A DNA stretch of 45,538 bases from an uncultured Mollicutes bacterium (GCA_900539265.1 UQBM01000017.1:1-45538), one strand, 5' to 3'; shown: positions 8,510 to 17,762, counted from the stretch's first letter. Notes: generated by a model from the letters alone, not told the origin. Program-made: numbers and translations.

Positions 8510-8908
8510 ATGTGTATATTTTGTAAAATTATCAATAAAGAAATCCCTTCTTATACGATTTATGAAAATGATTTTGTCACATGTTTTTTAGATATATCAC
8601 AAGCGACTAAAGGACATACTTTAATTGTACCTAAAAAACATATTCAAGACATTTTCAGTTTAGAAAAAAAAGAAGCAGAAGAAATTATGAAAGCAGCTGT
8701 TATTGTTGCTAATTTATTAAAAGAAAAATTAGGGATTAAAGATATTAATCTTTTAAATAATTCAGGACAACTAGCAGGACAAACTGTAATGCATTTTCAT
8801 TTACATGTTTTACCACGATATGGAAATGATGAAATAGATTTCCATCAAGTTGATCACGAGCCAAATTTTTTAGAATTAGATAAACTATATTCTATTCTAA
8901 AACCCTAA
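8510..8908 (+). CDS. hit: HIT-family nucleotide-binding hydrolase
   Basis: 132 residues. The N-terminus MCIFCKIINKEIPSYTIYEN has the CxxC-type pair of HinT-like proteins. The C-terminal active site reads GQTVMHFHLHVLPRY, the His-x-His-x-His signature, and an upstream LLNNSGQLAG is also conserved. HinT-type enzymes hydrolyse AMP-linked phosphoramidates and aminoacyl-adenylates. I start at ATG 8510, six to eight bases after GGAGGT; an ATG 33 bases earlier lacks a ribosome site and would add non-conserved residues. It follows gerQ by 68 bases and ends at a strong bidirectional terminator shared with serS. Confidence 0.93.
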   Translation: MCIFCKIINKEIPSYTIYENDFVTCFLDISQATKGHTLIVPKKHIQDIFSLEKKEAEEIMKAAVIVANLLKEKLGIKDINLLNNSGQLAGQTVMHFHLHVLPRYGNDEIDFHQVDHEPNFLELDKLYSILKP

Positions 8909-8954
8909 AAAATAAAAAATAGATTCACTTTTTCGAATCTATTTTTTATTTTTT
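8907..8954. terminator. Bidirectional terminator between hit and serS
   Basis: A 20-bp perfect stem (8907-8926 with 8935-8954, inner part AGATTC/GAATCT) has an 8-base loop and A/T-rich outer arms that supply a U-run on each strand. It overlaps the last bases of the two convergent genes' stop codons. Confidence 0.9.
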
Positions 8955-10239
8955 ACCTTATCTCTTTTACTCCCATATAGGGTACTAATACCTCTGGTAT
9001 TTTAATTGAACCATCTTCTTGTTGATAATTTTCTAAAATTGCAATTACTGTTCTGCCTACAGCAAGCCCTGAACCATTAAGCGTATGAACATATTCTGTT
9101 TTACTATCTTTGGTTCTTCGAAAACGAATATTAGCTCTTCTAGCTTGAAAATCTTCCGCATTAGAAATTGAACCAATCTCTCTATAACAATTTTGGCCAG
9201 GTAACCAAACTTCAATATCAAACGTTTTAGCCATTCCAAATCCCATATCACCTGTACAAAGTTCAACAACATGATATGGAATATCTAATTGCTTTAAAAC
9301 CTCTTCTGAATTATTTAACATTTTTTCTAATTCATTATAAGAATCCTCAGGTTTTGTAAATTTTATTAATTCAACTTTATTAAATTGATGTTGACGCAAG
9401 ATTCCTCTAGTATCGCGACCAGCAGAACCTGCTTCGGCTCTAAAAGCAGTTGTATATGAACAATATTTTATTGGTAATTTATCTCCATCAATAATTTCAT
9501 CACGATACATATTTATTGTTGGTACTTCAGCAGTTGGATTCAAATACCAATCACTATCATCCCCCTGACCTGCTGTTACTTTATATGCATCATCTTTAAA
9601 TTTAGGAAATTGACCAGTTCCAAGCATACTTGCTCCATTAACAATATATGGTGGCATCATCTCTGTATAACCATGATGTTTAGAATGAAGGTCCATCATA
9701 AAGCTAATTAAAGCTCTTTCAAGACGAGCCCCAAGCCCTTTATAAATAACAAAACGGGCTCCTGTAATTTTAGCTGCTCTATCAAAATCAAGAATTCCTA
9801 ATTTTTCCGCAAGTTCAACATGATCTTTAGGGGTAAAGTCAAATTTAGTTGGCTCTTTAAATTTTCTAATCTCTCTATTTTCAGTTTCATCTTTTCCTAT
9901 CTTAGTACTTAAACTTACTAAATTAGGAGTTCTAAGCATATAATATTTTATTTTTTCATCAAGATTATTGATATTTTTTTCTAATTCGGTTATTTTTTCA
10001 CCCATTAAATTAACATCATTTAAAAGTTCAGTCGTATCTAGTTTATTTCTTTTATATTCTCCTATAAGTTTGCTTTTTTGATTCTTTTCATTTTTTAGAT
10101 TTTCTACCTCGCTTAAAAGATTTCTTTTCCTTTCATCGAGGGTTTTAACTTCCCTTAAATAAGAGAAATCACCACCTCTTGTATTTAATCTTTTAATTAC
10201 ATCTTCTACATTATCTCTAATTAATTTAATATCTAACAT
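8953..10239 (-). CDS. serS: Seryl-tRNA synthetase
   Basis: 428 residues, normal for bacterial SerRS. MLDIKLIRDNVEDVIKRL begins the N-terminal coiled-coil arm that grips tRNA-Ser (about residues 30-100). The class II catalytic core follows, with motif 2 FRAEAGSAGRDTRGILRQHQF and motif 3 NGSGLAVGRTVIAILENYQ. The start is ATG 10239: GGAG lies upstream and the family N-terminus begins there, while a longer in-frame reading would run back through the T-box terminator. Expression is controlled by the T-box leader at 10261-10507. Confidence 0.97.
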   Translation of the reverse strand: MLDIKLIRDNVEDVIKRLNTRGGDFSYLREVKTLDERKRNLLSEVENLKNEKNQKSKLIGEYKRNKLDTTELLNDVNLMGEKITELEKNINNLDEKIKYYMLRTPNLVSLSTKIGKDETENREIRKFKEPTKFDFTPKDHVELAEKLGILDFDRAAKITGARFVIYKGLGARLERALISFMMDLHSKHHGYTEMMPPYIVNGASMLGTGQFPKFKDDAYKVTAGQGDDSDWYLNPTAEVPTINMYRDEIIDGDKLPIKYCSYTTAFRAEAGSAGRDTRGILRQHQFNKVELIKFTKPEDSYNELEKMLNNSEEVLKQLDIPYHVVELCTGDMGFGMAKTFDIEVWLPGQNCYREIGSISNAEDFQARRANIRFRRTKDSKTEYVHTLNGSGLAVGRTVIAILENYQQEDGSIKIPEVLVPYMGVKEIR

Positions 10240-10260
10240 ACTTTTCTCCTTTTTTATATA

Positions 10261-10507
10261 AAAAATCCCTGTTACAAAGGATTTTTTTCTTTGTAACAGG
10301 GACGAACATATCATTTAAGTCCGCGGTGCCACCCTGATTAGAGCTTACTCTCACTTTCAAAAGAAAATAACGGCTTCTTAACCGAAAGTATTTTCATACT
10401 TCTCCTCAAAGGTAGATTCATTAAATTTTTATCTTGATTTTTCACCATTCATCAAGTCTCTTTTTCATAAAATTGTTTAATTACTATTCCTTCTCAATGG
10501 ATTTATA
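10261..10507 (-). ncRNA. T-box leader of serS (tRNA-Ser sensing)
   Basis: The minus strand carries the T-box core AGGGTGGCACCGCGG (10335-10321), followed by a 14-bp terminator stem (TCCCTGTTACAAAG/CTTTGTAACAGGGA, 10302-10289 with 10279-10266) and a U-run. Upstream is a long stem I region. The likely specifier is UCU (Ser) at 10416-10414 in GAATCTACC. Uncharged tRNA-Ser should stabilise the antiterminator and switch serS on. The T-box core and terminator are certain; the specifier assignment is inferred. Confidence 0.93.
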
Positions 10508-10513
10508 ATATGA

Positions 10514-10542
10514 ATTATAATAACTTTTTTATAGTTTGTCAA
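10514..10542 (-). promoter_or_regulatory. Sigma-A promoter of the serS leader
   Basis: TTGACA (10542-10537), 17 bases, TATAAT (10519-10514) on the minus strand, a perfect match. It begins 13 bases after the gyrA stop. No separate terminator for gyrA is visible, so gyrA transcripts probably run into the T-box terminator. Confidence 0.9.
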
Positions 10543-10554
10543 GAAAATCAAAAA

Positions 10555-13263
10555 TTATTCTTCTTCTTGAGTTGATTCTTCCTCTTTTTCTATATCATCA
10601 TCAATATTTTCTTCATTTTCTTCTAAAAGTTTATTCAAATGTGATAATTTTTCTGTGATTTGTTCTGTTTCATCTATAATGTCTTCTTCTTGCTCTTCTT
10701 GATGAGGAACAATTGCAATAGTAGAAACCAAATGTCCTTCATTTAATTTAATTAATTTTACACCTTGAGTATCTCTACCAATTAAAGAAATATCATTTAA
10801 ATACGTTCTAATTACCATTCCTTTATCAGTAATAATAATTAAATCATCATTTTTAGTAGATGAAGCAAGGCTAACAGGTCTACCACTTTTTTCAGTGATA
10901 TTCATATATTTGACACCTTTACCATTTCTTCCCTTAATTTTAAAGTCACTAGTTGGTGTTCTCTTACCAAAACCATATTCTGTTACAACAGTTATTTCAT
11001 CTTCATCACCATTTACGACAACAAGACCAATTGCTTTTTCTCCTGGTGCCACTCTAATTCCTTTAACACCGCTTGCCGCCCGATTAGTTGCACGAACATT
11101 ATCTTCATTAAAACATGCTGCCTTACCATTGGAAGCTCCAAAAATAATATCTTGGTTTCCTGTAGTTCTTGCAACAGCAATCAATTCATCATCTTCATTT
11201 AAAATAAGAGCCCTAATACCAGTACTTCTAATATTTTTATACTGAATTAACTCAGTCTTTTTAATAATACCATTTTTAGTACCAAAAATAATATATCCTG
11301 GTTCTTCAAGTGATTTAACATTAATTACTGCCGCTAATTTTTCACCATCATCAAATTTTAACAAATTAATAATTGGAAGTCCTTTAGATATTCTACTAGC
11401 GGCTGGAATTTGAAAGGCTTTTAATAAATATACTTTACCAAAATTACTGAAGAATAATAAATTATCATGAGTGGAAGTATAAATGACCTTTTCAATAAAA
11501 TCATCTTCTTGCATTTTACTTCCTGTAATACCTTTACCACCACGACGTTGTGCTCTGTAAGTGTCTACTGTCATTCTTTTAATATATCCACGATTAGTAA
11601 TGGTAACAATTACATCTTCTTCTGGTATTAAATCTGCATCTTCTACTTCTAAATCTTCACTTAAATCAATTTCTGTTCTGCGATCATCACCATATTTTCT
11701 CTGAACTTCTTTTAATTCTGAAACAATGACATTCATTAATTTACTATGATTAGAAAGAATATCTTCTAAGTAATCAATAATTTCATTTAATTCTTTCTGT
11801 TCTTGTTCTAATTTTTCGATTTCAAGGCCCGTTAACCGTTGAAGTTTCATATCAAGAATAGCTTTAGCTTGAATTTCTGTTAATAAAAATTTTTCAATTA
11901 ATTGTTTGGTCGCTTCCTCTGTATTTTTAGAGGCTTTAATTGTTGATACAACCTCATCAATACTAGCAAGAGCAATTAATAATCCTTCAACAATATGACA
12001 TCTTGCCTTTGCTTTATCCAAATCATACTTTGTTCTTCTAGTTACAACTTCAATCTGGTGTCTTACATAGCATTCTAAAATCTGTTTTAAATTTAATACT
12101 TTAGGCTGACCATGATCTAGTGCAATCATATTCACACTATAGGTTGTTTGCATTTGAGTATGTTTATAAAGGTTATTTAAAATAACATTAACATTTGCAT
12201 CTCGTCTCAATTCGATGACAATCCTCATCCCTTTCCGATTGGATTCATCTCTTAAATCGGTAATACCATCTATAATTTTATCTTTAGCAAGTTCAGCAAT
12301 TCTTTCAATAAGTCTAGTTTTATTAACTTGATAAGGTATTTCAGTAATAATAAGTTCTTTTTTACCATTTTGCATAGTAGTAGTTGTCACTTTAGCTCTA
12401 ACAGTAACAGTACCCATTCCTGTTTGATAAGCCTTCTTTACACTACTAAGTCCCATAATGGTTGCACCAGTTGGAAAATCAGGAGCCAAAATATATTCCA
12501 TTAATTGCTCAATTGTAATATCAGGATTTTCAATTAAAGCAAGAGTACCATTAATTACTTCTGTTAGATTATGAGTTGGAATACTAGTAGCCATTCCTAC
12601 TGCAATTCCAGATGCTCCATTTACAAGAAGACTAGGAAATCTTGCAGGCAAAATTAATGGTTCTTTTTCTGATCCATCATAGTTATCACCAAAATCAACA
12701 GTATTTTTATTTAAATCACGCAACATTTCTCCTGCAAGTTTACTCATTCTAGCCTCAGTATATCGCATTGCTGCAGCCCCATCACCATCAATAGAGCCAA
12801 AATTACCATGTCCATCAACAAGTGGATAACGATAACTAAAATCTTGTGCCATTCTAACCATTGCATCATATACAGCAGTGTCACCATGAGGATGATATTT
12901 ACCAATAACATCACCAACGATACGAGCAGATTTTTTATGTGGTCTATCACTATAAACTCCCAACTCATTCATCGCGTAAAGAATTCTTCTATGAACTGGT
13001 TTTAAACCATCTCTTACATCTGGTAAAGCACGTGATACAATGACACTCATAGCATAACTTAAAAAAGAATTTTGCATCTCATTTGAAATATTAATCGGTT
13101 GAACCTTATCATAATCTCCATTTTCATCTAGTAAACTTTGATCAATTTTAGTCAGTTCAGGATCTATATCAGGATTGTTTTCTGAATTTTCTTCATCATT
13201 TTCTGTTTCTAAATCTAAATTATCATTCAATTTCTCTTCATTTTTATTATCTTTTTCTGACAT
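10555..13263 (-). CDS. gyrA: DNA gyrase subunit A
   Basis: 902 residues; with GyrB it introduces negative supercoils. The breakage-reunion domain has HPHGDTAVYDAMVRMAQDF and AAAMRYTEARM with catalytic Tyr168. The C-terminal beta-pinwheel carries the GyrA box QRRGGKG (572-578), which separates gyrase from topoisomerase IV. Two oddities: about 45 extra acidic Asn/Glu/Asp-rich residues precede the usual start (INISNEMQNSFLSYAMS at about 57), and the protein ends in another acidic Glu-rich tail. Residue 129, equivalent to E. coli Ser83, is Thr, which many species carry naturally. It lies 10 bases after gyrB with ribosome site GGAGGTGG. Confidence 0.98.
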   Translation of the reverse strand: MSEKDNKNEEKLNDNLDLETENDEENSENNPDIDPELTKIDQSLLDENGDYDKVQPINISNEMQNSFLSYAMSVIVSRALPDVRDGLKPVHRRILYAMNELGVYSDRPHKKSARIVGDVIGKYHPHGDTAVYDAMVRMAQDFSYRYPLVDGHGNFGSIDGDGAAAMRYTEARMSKLAGEMLRDLNKNTVDFGDNYDGSEKEPLILPARFPSLLVNGASGIAVGMATSIPTHNLTEVINGTLALIENPDITIEQLMEYILAPDFPTGATIMGLSSVKKAYQTGMGTVTVRAKVTTTTMQNGKKELIITEIPYQVNKTRLIERIAELAKDKIIDGITDLRDESNRKGMRIVIELRRDANVNVILNNLYKHTQMQTTYSVNMIALDHGQPKVLNLKQILECYVRHQIEVVTRRTKYDLDKAKARCHIVEGLLIALASIDEVVSTIKASKNTEEATKQLIEKFLLTEIQAKAILDMKLQRLTGLEIEKLEQEQKELNEIIDYLEDILSNHSKLMNVIVSELKEVQRKYGDDRRTEIDLSEDLEVEDADLIPEEDVIVTITNRGYIKRMTVDTYRAQRRGGKGITGSKMQEDDFIEKVIYTSTHDNLLFFSNFGKVYLLKAFQIPAASRISKGLPIINLLKFDDGEKLAAVINVKSLEEPGYIIFGTKNGIIKKTELIQYKNIRSTGIRALILNEDDELIAVARTTGNQDIIFGASNGKAACFNEDNVRATNRAASGVKGIRVAPGEKAIGLVVVNGDEDEITVVTEYGFGKRTPTSDFKIKGRNGKGVKYMNITEKSGRPVSLASSTKNDDLIIITDKGMVIRTYLNDISLIGRDTQGVKLIKLNEGHLVSTIAIVPHQEEQEEDIIDETEQITEKLSHLNKLLEENEENIDDDIEKEEESTQEEE

Positions 13264-13273
13264 ATTCCACCTC

Positions 13274-15217
13274 CTAAACGTCTAAGTTTTGTACAAATAC
13301 AGCATTTTCTTCTATAAATTTTCTTCTTGGTTCAACGTCTTCTCCCATTAACATAGAAAAAACTTCATCTGCCTTCTCACCATCATTAAGTGTTACTTGT
13401 AATAAAATACGTTTTTTAGGATCCATTGTTGTTTCCCACAATTGTTCAGCATTCATTTCACCTAATCCTTTATATCTTTGAATATCTCTTTTACCTGAAA
13501 TTTCACTCAATTTAAAATTTAATTCCTCATCACTATAAGCATAATCTATTTTTTTCCCTTGTTGAATTTTGTAGAGTGGAGGTTGAGCAATATAGACATA
13601 ACCCTTCTCAATAATAGGTCGCATAAAACGATAAAAAAATGTAAGTAAAAGCGTTCTAATATGAGCACCATCGACATCAGCATCTGTCATAATAACAATT
13701 TTATGATATCTTGCATTTTCAATTTGAAATTCATTACCAATTCCTGTTCCAATGGCCTGAATCATTGATAGTATTTCTTTATTGCTTAATGCTCTTGACA
13801 ATGCAGCCTTTTCAACATTTAACACTTTTCCTCTAAGAGGAAGAATAGCTTGATAATAACTTTCACGCCCCATTTTAGCAGAACCGCCTGCTGAATCCCC
13901 TTCGACTATATACATTTCAGCAAGTTGTGGATCTTTTGTCCTACAATCGGAGAGTTTCGAAGCAAATCCTAAAGAGTCTAAAGGACTTTTTCGTCTTGTT
14001 GCTTCTCTTGCCTTTTTAGCTGCTAAACGTGCTCTAAGTGCAAGTAATGATTTTTCAATAATCATTTTTGCATTAGCAGGATTTTCTAATAAATATGCTT
14101 CAAATTTATCACTCATAGCTTGGGAAACAATTCTTCTTACCTCAGTATTTCCAAGTTTAGTTTTAGTTTGTCCTTCAAACTGCGGATCGCTAATTTTACA
14201 AGAAACAATAGCTGTTAATCCTTCACGAACATCATCACCAGATAAACTTTCATCTTTTTTAAAAATATTAGAGTTTTTACCATAGTTATTAAGAATTCTT
14301 GTTAAACTATTTCTAAACCCTTCCTCATGAGTTCCTCCTTCAGTATTGGTAATATTATTAGTAAAAGATTTTATATTACAACTATAATCTTCTGTATATT
14401 GGAAAGCTATTTCAATAAGAGTATCTTCAATAGTCTCTTCAACAACAATAATATCTGAGTGAAGAGGTTTTTTGCCTTTGTTTAAAAAACTCACATATTC
14501 TTTTAAACCACCCTCATAATGATAATCACCAAATTTTATGTTATTTGGATTACGCAAATCTTTGATTGTAAGACGTAATCCTTTATTTAAAAAAGCTAAT
14601 TCTTGAATACGTTGTCTTAATGTTTCATAATCAAATGTGATTGATTCCTTAAAAATTTCCTTATCTGGGACAAATTTGACTGTTGTCCCTGTTTCTTGAG
14701 TTGTGCCAATAATCTCAAGTTGAGTTTTAGGATGACCTTTTTCAAATCTTTGACGATAAATATGTCCGTTTCGGTGTACATAAACCTCTAACCACTGACT
14801 CAAAGCATTAACAACCGATGCACCTACACCATGAAGGCCGCCTGATACCTTATAACTATTATTATCAAATTTACCTCCCGCATGAAGAACAGTAAAAATT
14901 GTCTCTGTAGCACTTACTTTAGTTTTGGGATGAATATCTGTTGGCATACCACGTCCGTTATCCACAACGGTTAGTATGTTATTCCCAAAATTATCCACAC
15001 TTATTTCAACATTTATTTGATTACAAAATCCCGCTAAGGCCTCATCAACAGAATTATCTACAATTTCCCATACTAAATGATGTAAACCTCTTGGACCCGT
15101 AGATCCTATATACATTCCTGGTCTTTTTCGAACAGCTTCTAAACCTTCTAGAACTTGTATACTACCAGAATCATACTTTTTTTCAGCTTCAATTGTGGCT
15201 AAATCCTTTTCATTCAT
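13274..15217 (-). CDS. gyrB: DNA gyrase subunit B
   Basis: 647 residues. The GHKL ATPase domain shows RKRPGMYIGSTGPRGLHHLV, EIVDNSVDEALAGFC and VVDNGRGMPTDIHP, followed by GGLHGVGASVVNALS. The transducer domain follows. The Toprim domain has EGDSAGGSAKMGRE and IMTDADVDGAHIRTLLLTFFYR, and the tail QRYKGLGEMNAEQLWETTMDP interacts with GyrA. The ATG directly follows the recF stop, and its ribosome site (GGAGATGG) lies inside the last recF codons, so translation is coupled. It belongs to the yaaA-recF-gyrB-gyrA operon. Confidence 0.98.
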   Translation of the reverse strand: MNEKDLATIEAEKKYDSGSIQVLEGLEAVRKRPGMYIGSTGPRGLHHLVWEIVDNSVDEALAGFCNQINVEISVDNFGNNILTVVDNGRGMPTDIHPKTKVSATETIFTVLHAGGKFDNNSYKVSGGLHGVGASVVNALSQWLEVYVHRNGHIYRQRFEKGHPKTQLEIIGTTQETGTTVKFVPDKEIFKESITFDYETLRQRIQELAFLNKGLRLTIKDLRNPNNIKFGDYHYEGGLKEYVSFLNKGKKPLHSDIIVVEETIEDTLIEIAFQYTEDYSCNIKSFTNNITNTEGGTHEEGFRNSLTRILNNYGKNSNIFKKDESLSGDDVREGLTAIVSCKISDPQFEGQTKTKLGNTEVRRIVSQAMSDKFEAYLLENPANAKMIIEKSLLALRARLAAKKAREATRRKSPLDSLGFASKLSDCRTKDPQLAEMYIVEGDSAGGSAKMGRESYYQAILPLRGKVLNVEKAALSRALSNKEILSMIQAIGTGIGNEFQIENARYHKIVIMTDADVDGAHIRTLLLTFFYRFMRPIIEKGYVYIAQPPLYKIQQGKKIDYAYSDEELNFKLSEISGKRDIQRYKGLGEMNAEQLWETTMDPKKRILLQVTLNDGEKADEVFSMLMGEDVEPRRKFIEENAVFVQNLDV

Positions 15218-16297
15218 TTATCCCATCTCCTTTTCTAAAGTAATAATTTTTGCTTTATCCTTTATACAATCGTCTAGTTCTGAAAGAGTTGAACTAGATA
15301 CTAACGTTTGAACATTTTTATTTAAAAGTTGAAATATATTATTTTGCCTATTTTTATCTAAATCACTTAATACGTCGTCCAATAATAATATTGGATATTC
15401 ACCTTTTTCTTCTTTAAGAATTTCAACAAAAGCTAGTTTTGTACTAATTAAAGAACTTCTTTGTTGGCCTTGAGAACCGTATAAAGTTATGTTTTTATTA
15501 TTAATAATAAAAACATAATCATCCTTGTGGGGTCCATAACTAGTTGAACCTCTTTTTAAATCTTCTTCCAAACAAGAATTTAATTTTTTAAAAAAATCTT
15601 CACTAGATACAGATGGTACATACTTTATTTCTAATATTTCTTTATTTTCAGAAATTTGTAAATGATATTCTTTTATTTTTTTATTTACCTTTTTAATAAA
15701 AATATCACGTTTAGAAATAATATTTTTTGCACAATTAACAATTTGCAAATCTATAATCCTCAGCAATTTTATCATCTTATCATTTTTTTCAAATATAAGC
15801 CGTTTTAACAAAGCATTTCTCTCATTTAAAAGTTTCTTATAAGAATTACACTCGTCTGTATAAAACTTCGAAATTTGGCAAATTATAGGCTCAATTATTT
15901 TTCTTCTTTCTCTAATTGTTCCCAGCAAATTAAGCATATCAGAATTGGTAAAAGAAACAACTAAAATTTCTCCTAAATATTCACTAATTTTGGAATATCT
16001 ATAATTGTCCTTTGAAACTTGTTTTCCTTTTATTTGTCTAATAATTTTACAAAAATGAATAGAACTTTCTTTAACAATCTCACCAATAACAGACATTTCG
16101 TATTGTTTTTCTTTAATCAATTGATATTCATCATTTGTTCTAAAACTCTTAGTAAGTGCCAAATAATTTAGGGCCTCTAGTACTGAAGTTTTGCCCGTAG
16201 CATTTTGTCCAATTAAAATATTTACTCTATTAGAAAAACTAATTTCAAAACTAGAAAAGCATCTAAAATTATACATTTTCAGTTTTTGAACGATCAT
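15218..16297 (-). CDS. recF: Recombination/replication repair protein RecF
   Basis: 359 residues. RecF is an SMC/ABC-like ATPase that loads RecA at gaps with RecO and RecR (recR is at 35614). Walker A is GQNATGKTS (30-38) after MIVQKLKMYNFRCFSSFEI. The signature-like YGSQGQQRSSLISTKLA and Walker B with PILLLDDVLSDLDKNRQ follow. The start at 16297 has GAGGTAG six bases upstream; it overlaps the yaaA end by 29 bases. The gene abuts gyrB with no gap. Confidence 0.96.
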   Translation of the reverse strand: MIVQKLKMYNFRCFSSFEISFSNRVNILIGQNATGKTSVLEALNYLALTKSFRTNDEYQLIKEKQYEMSVIGEIVKESSIHFCKIIRQIKGKQVSKDNYRYSKISEYLGEILVVSFTNSDMLNLLGTIRERRKIIEPIICQISKFYTDECNSYKKLLNERNALLKRLIFEKNDKMIKLLRIIDLQIVNCAKNIISKRDIFIKKVNKKIKEYHLQISENKEILEIKYVPSVSSEDFFKKLNSCLEEDLKRGSTSYGPHKDDYVFIINNKNITLYGSQGQQRSSLISTKLAFVEILKEEKGEYPILLLDDVLSDLDKNRQNNIFQLLNKNVQTLVSSSTLSELDDCIKDKAKIITLEKEMG

Positions 16298-16508
16298 TTT
16301 CTACCTCAATTATAAATTTTTCATGATCTATCTCAATTAAATCGCCAGAAAATAGCTTTTTACCACGTTGTTTTTCAATAAGATTATTGATTTTTATAGT
16401 TTTATTTGCTAAAAAATCCTTTACTTCTCCCCCTAACGAAATCATCCCTATAAACTTCAAAAATTGCCCTAATTTAATGTAATCAGTTTTAATTTTTATA
16501 ACCTTCAT
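16269..16508 (-). CDS. yaaA: S4-domain RNA-binding protein YaaA
   Basis: 79 residues. This small S4-like protein sits between dnaN and recF in most Firmicutes. It reads MKVIKIKTDYIKLGQFLKF, then an S4 fold with GGEVKDFLANKTIKINNLIEKQRGKKLFSGDLIEI. The start at 16508 has GAGGTG upstream; an ATG at 16562 would begin upstream of the -10 element and is rejected. Its exact role is unknown; the S4 domain implies RNA (probably rRNA) binding. Here it is separated from dnaN by about 2.5 kb containing the partition locus. Confidence 0.9.
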   Translation of the reverse strand: MKVIKIKTDYIKLGQFLKFIGMISLGGEVKDFLANKTIKINNLIEKQRGKKLFSGDLIEIDHEKFIIEVENDRSKTENV

Positions 16509-16533
16509 ACGGCACCTCTTTTTTACTCTTTTT

Positions 16534-16562
16534 ATTATATCATAAATGTGTTTTTTTTTCAA
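16534..16562 (-). promoter_or_regulatory. Promoter of yaaA-recF-gyrB-gyrA
   Basis: On the minus strand: TTGAAA (16562-16557), 17 bases, TATAAT (16539-16534), with an extended TG one base before the -10. A dedicated promoter makes sense because the insertion upstream has cut this operon away from dnaA-dnaN. Confidence 0.8.
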
Positions 16563-16670
16563 TTTTTTTGACTTATTTTTTTAACAATTTTTCTTTCTAA
16601 AAAAAGTACATTTTTTATGTTTTTTTAAGCATTTTTACTCCGTATTTTGTTAATCTATTTTTTCCTATTA

Positions 16671-16836
16671 AAAAAACGACGTTTAGTAATTTTATTGTAC
16701 TTTTTACGTTTTTTTTACGTAAATATGTATATTCCTTATTTTATATATAGTATATTTTATGATTTAAAAATAAATATTTTTTTGTCTAAAAATATTATAT
16801 TTTTTTTATAGTTTTTTTTAAAAAACGTCGTTTTTT
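16671..16836. repeat. 14-bp inverted repeat pair with ACGACGT/ACGTCGT core
   Basis: AAAAAACGACGTTT (16671-16684) recurs as its exact reverse complement AAACGTCGTTTTTT (16823-16836), 138 bases apart. Because it contains C and G, this match in an AT desert is unlikely to be chance. Two further ACGT sites lie between the copies. Confidence 0.75.
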
Positions 16837-16885
16837 TTAATAGTTTTAATTTATAAGTTTTTAATAAATACGTAATATAATAAAA

Positions 16886-17051
16886 AAATAAATATTTTTA
16901 TATTTATATATTTATAAAAATATTTATTTAATTATTTTTTTGTTTATAAAAATAATTAAATATATAAACATATACTCTTATATTTAATTATTTATTATGT
17001 TTTTAAACATTTAAATAAATATTTAAAAGCATAATTAAATATTTATTTAAA
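16886..17051. repeat. Three consecutive long perfect palindromes
   Basis: Arms of 17, 15 and 16 bp: 16886-16902 with 16913-16929; 16950-16964 with 16979-16993; 17010-17025 with 17036-17051. Loops are 10, 14 and 10 bases, and centres are about 59-64 bases apart. The arms share AAATAAATAT- and TTAAATATA-type cores. All are purely A/T, so some palindromy is expected by composition; the regular succession and length are what stand out. Confidence 0.6.
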
Positions 17052-17070
17052 CTATATTTTTTTGTTTTGT

Positions 17071-17218
17071 ATTAAAAGTTATTAATTATTAAATATATAT
17101 TGTTATATTTTTATATTTAATTATGTATTTATTTTTATTTTTTATCTTTAAATTAAAAGTTATTAATTTTATTTTTAAAATATGTAATAACTAACTATTT
17201 TAATATTTAACTTTTAAT
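17071..17218. repeat. Direct repeats ATTAAAAGTTATTAATT plus an inverted partial copy
   Basis: ATTAAAAGTTATTAATT occurs at 17071-17087 and 17152-17168 (81 bases apart), and TAACTTTTAAT, the reverse complement of its first 11 bases, at 17208-17218. Function unknown. Confidence 0.5.
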
Positions 17219-17762
17219 ATAAAACTTTTATTTTTTAAAGTAAAAATAATTTAGATTTTTTTAATAAATTTAATTTTTATAATAAAAATAATTAGTTTTA
17301 AAATTTAATTATATTATATAAATAAAGTATTATTTTAAAACAATACGTTTTTATTTTAAAAATAATATTATTCATTTAATTTTTATTATAAAAATTATTA
17401 ATTTTAACTTAAAAATATTTTTGTGAATTTAAAATTATCAGCATTAAAATTATAAATAAAAATTTAATTAAATATATACATAATTATGTATTTTTTTCTT
17501 CTCTCAGTTTCTAAAAAAGTAATTCAAATTTTTCAAAAAAGACAATTTAAAAAGTTCATTTTTTTTGATTTGACCCCCCAGGGGGTTTGTAATTTTTCAA
17601 GTTTCATCCAAAAATTCGAAAAATGATTGTTTTTTGCCGTTAATTTAACAAACAAAATCTTTTTTAAAAAATTTTTTTATAATTTATTTAATATTTATTG
17701 ATTTTTAAAAAAAAGACAGAACCAATAAATATGGTTATACTTAAATAGTTATGTAAGTAATT

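Larger units (their letters stand above)
16563..17762. other. Gene-free, extremely AT-rich tract (putative segregation or replication locus)
   Basis: About 1.2 kb with no plausible gene, in most parts well over 90 percent A+T. It holds palindromes and repeats listed separately. It also has six ACGT tetranucleotides (16679, 16706, 16717, 16825, 16870, 17345), a striking excess where C and G are so rare. From about 17500 the composition becomes less extreme, and it includes an isolated CCCCC-A-GGGGG palindrome (17575-17585). It lies directly upstream of a RHH/ParA operon, where plasmid centromeres of this type normally lie, and 2.5-4 kb from oriC. The centromere role is inference; intrinsic curvature or a DNA-unwinding function are alternatives. 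Confidence 0.6.

Noticed and set aside
10895..11245. Open frame antisense to gyrA
   Set aside because: It mirrors the conserved gyrA pinwheel coding region, has no ribosome site and no recognisable domain.
16886..17218. CRISPR or tandem iteron array
   Set aside because: The repeats are few, irregular and of low complexity, without equal spacers, and there are no cas genes nearby.
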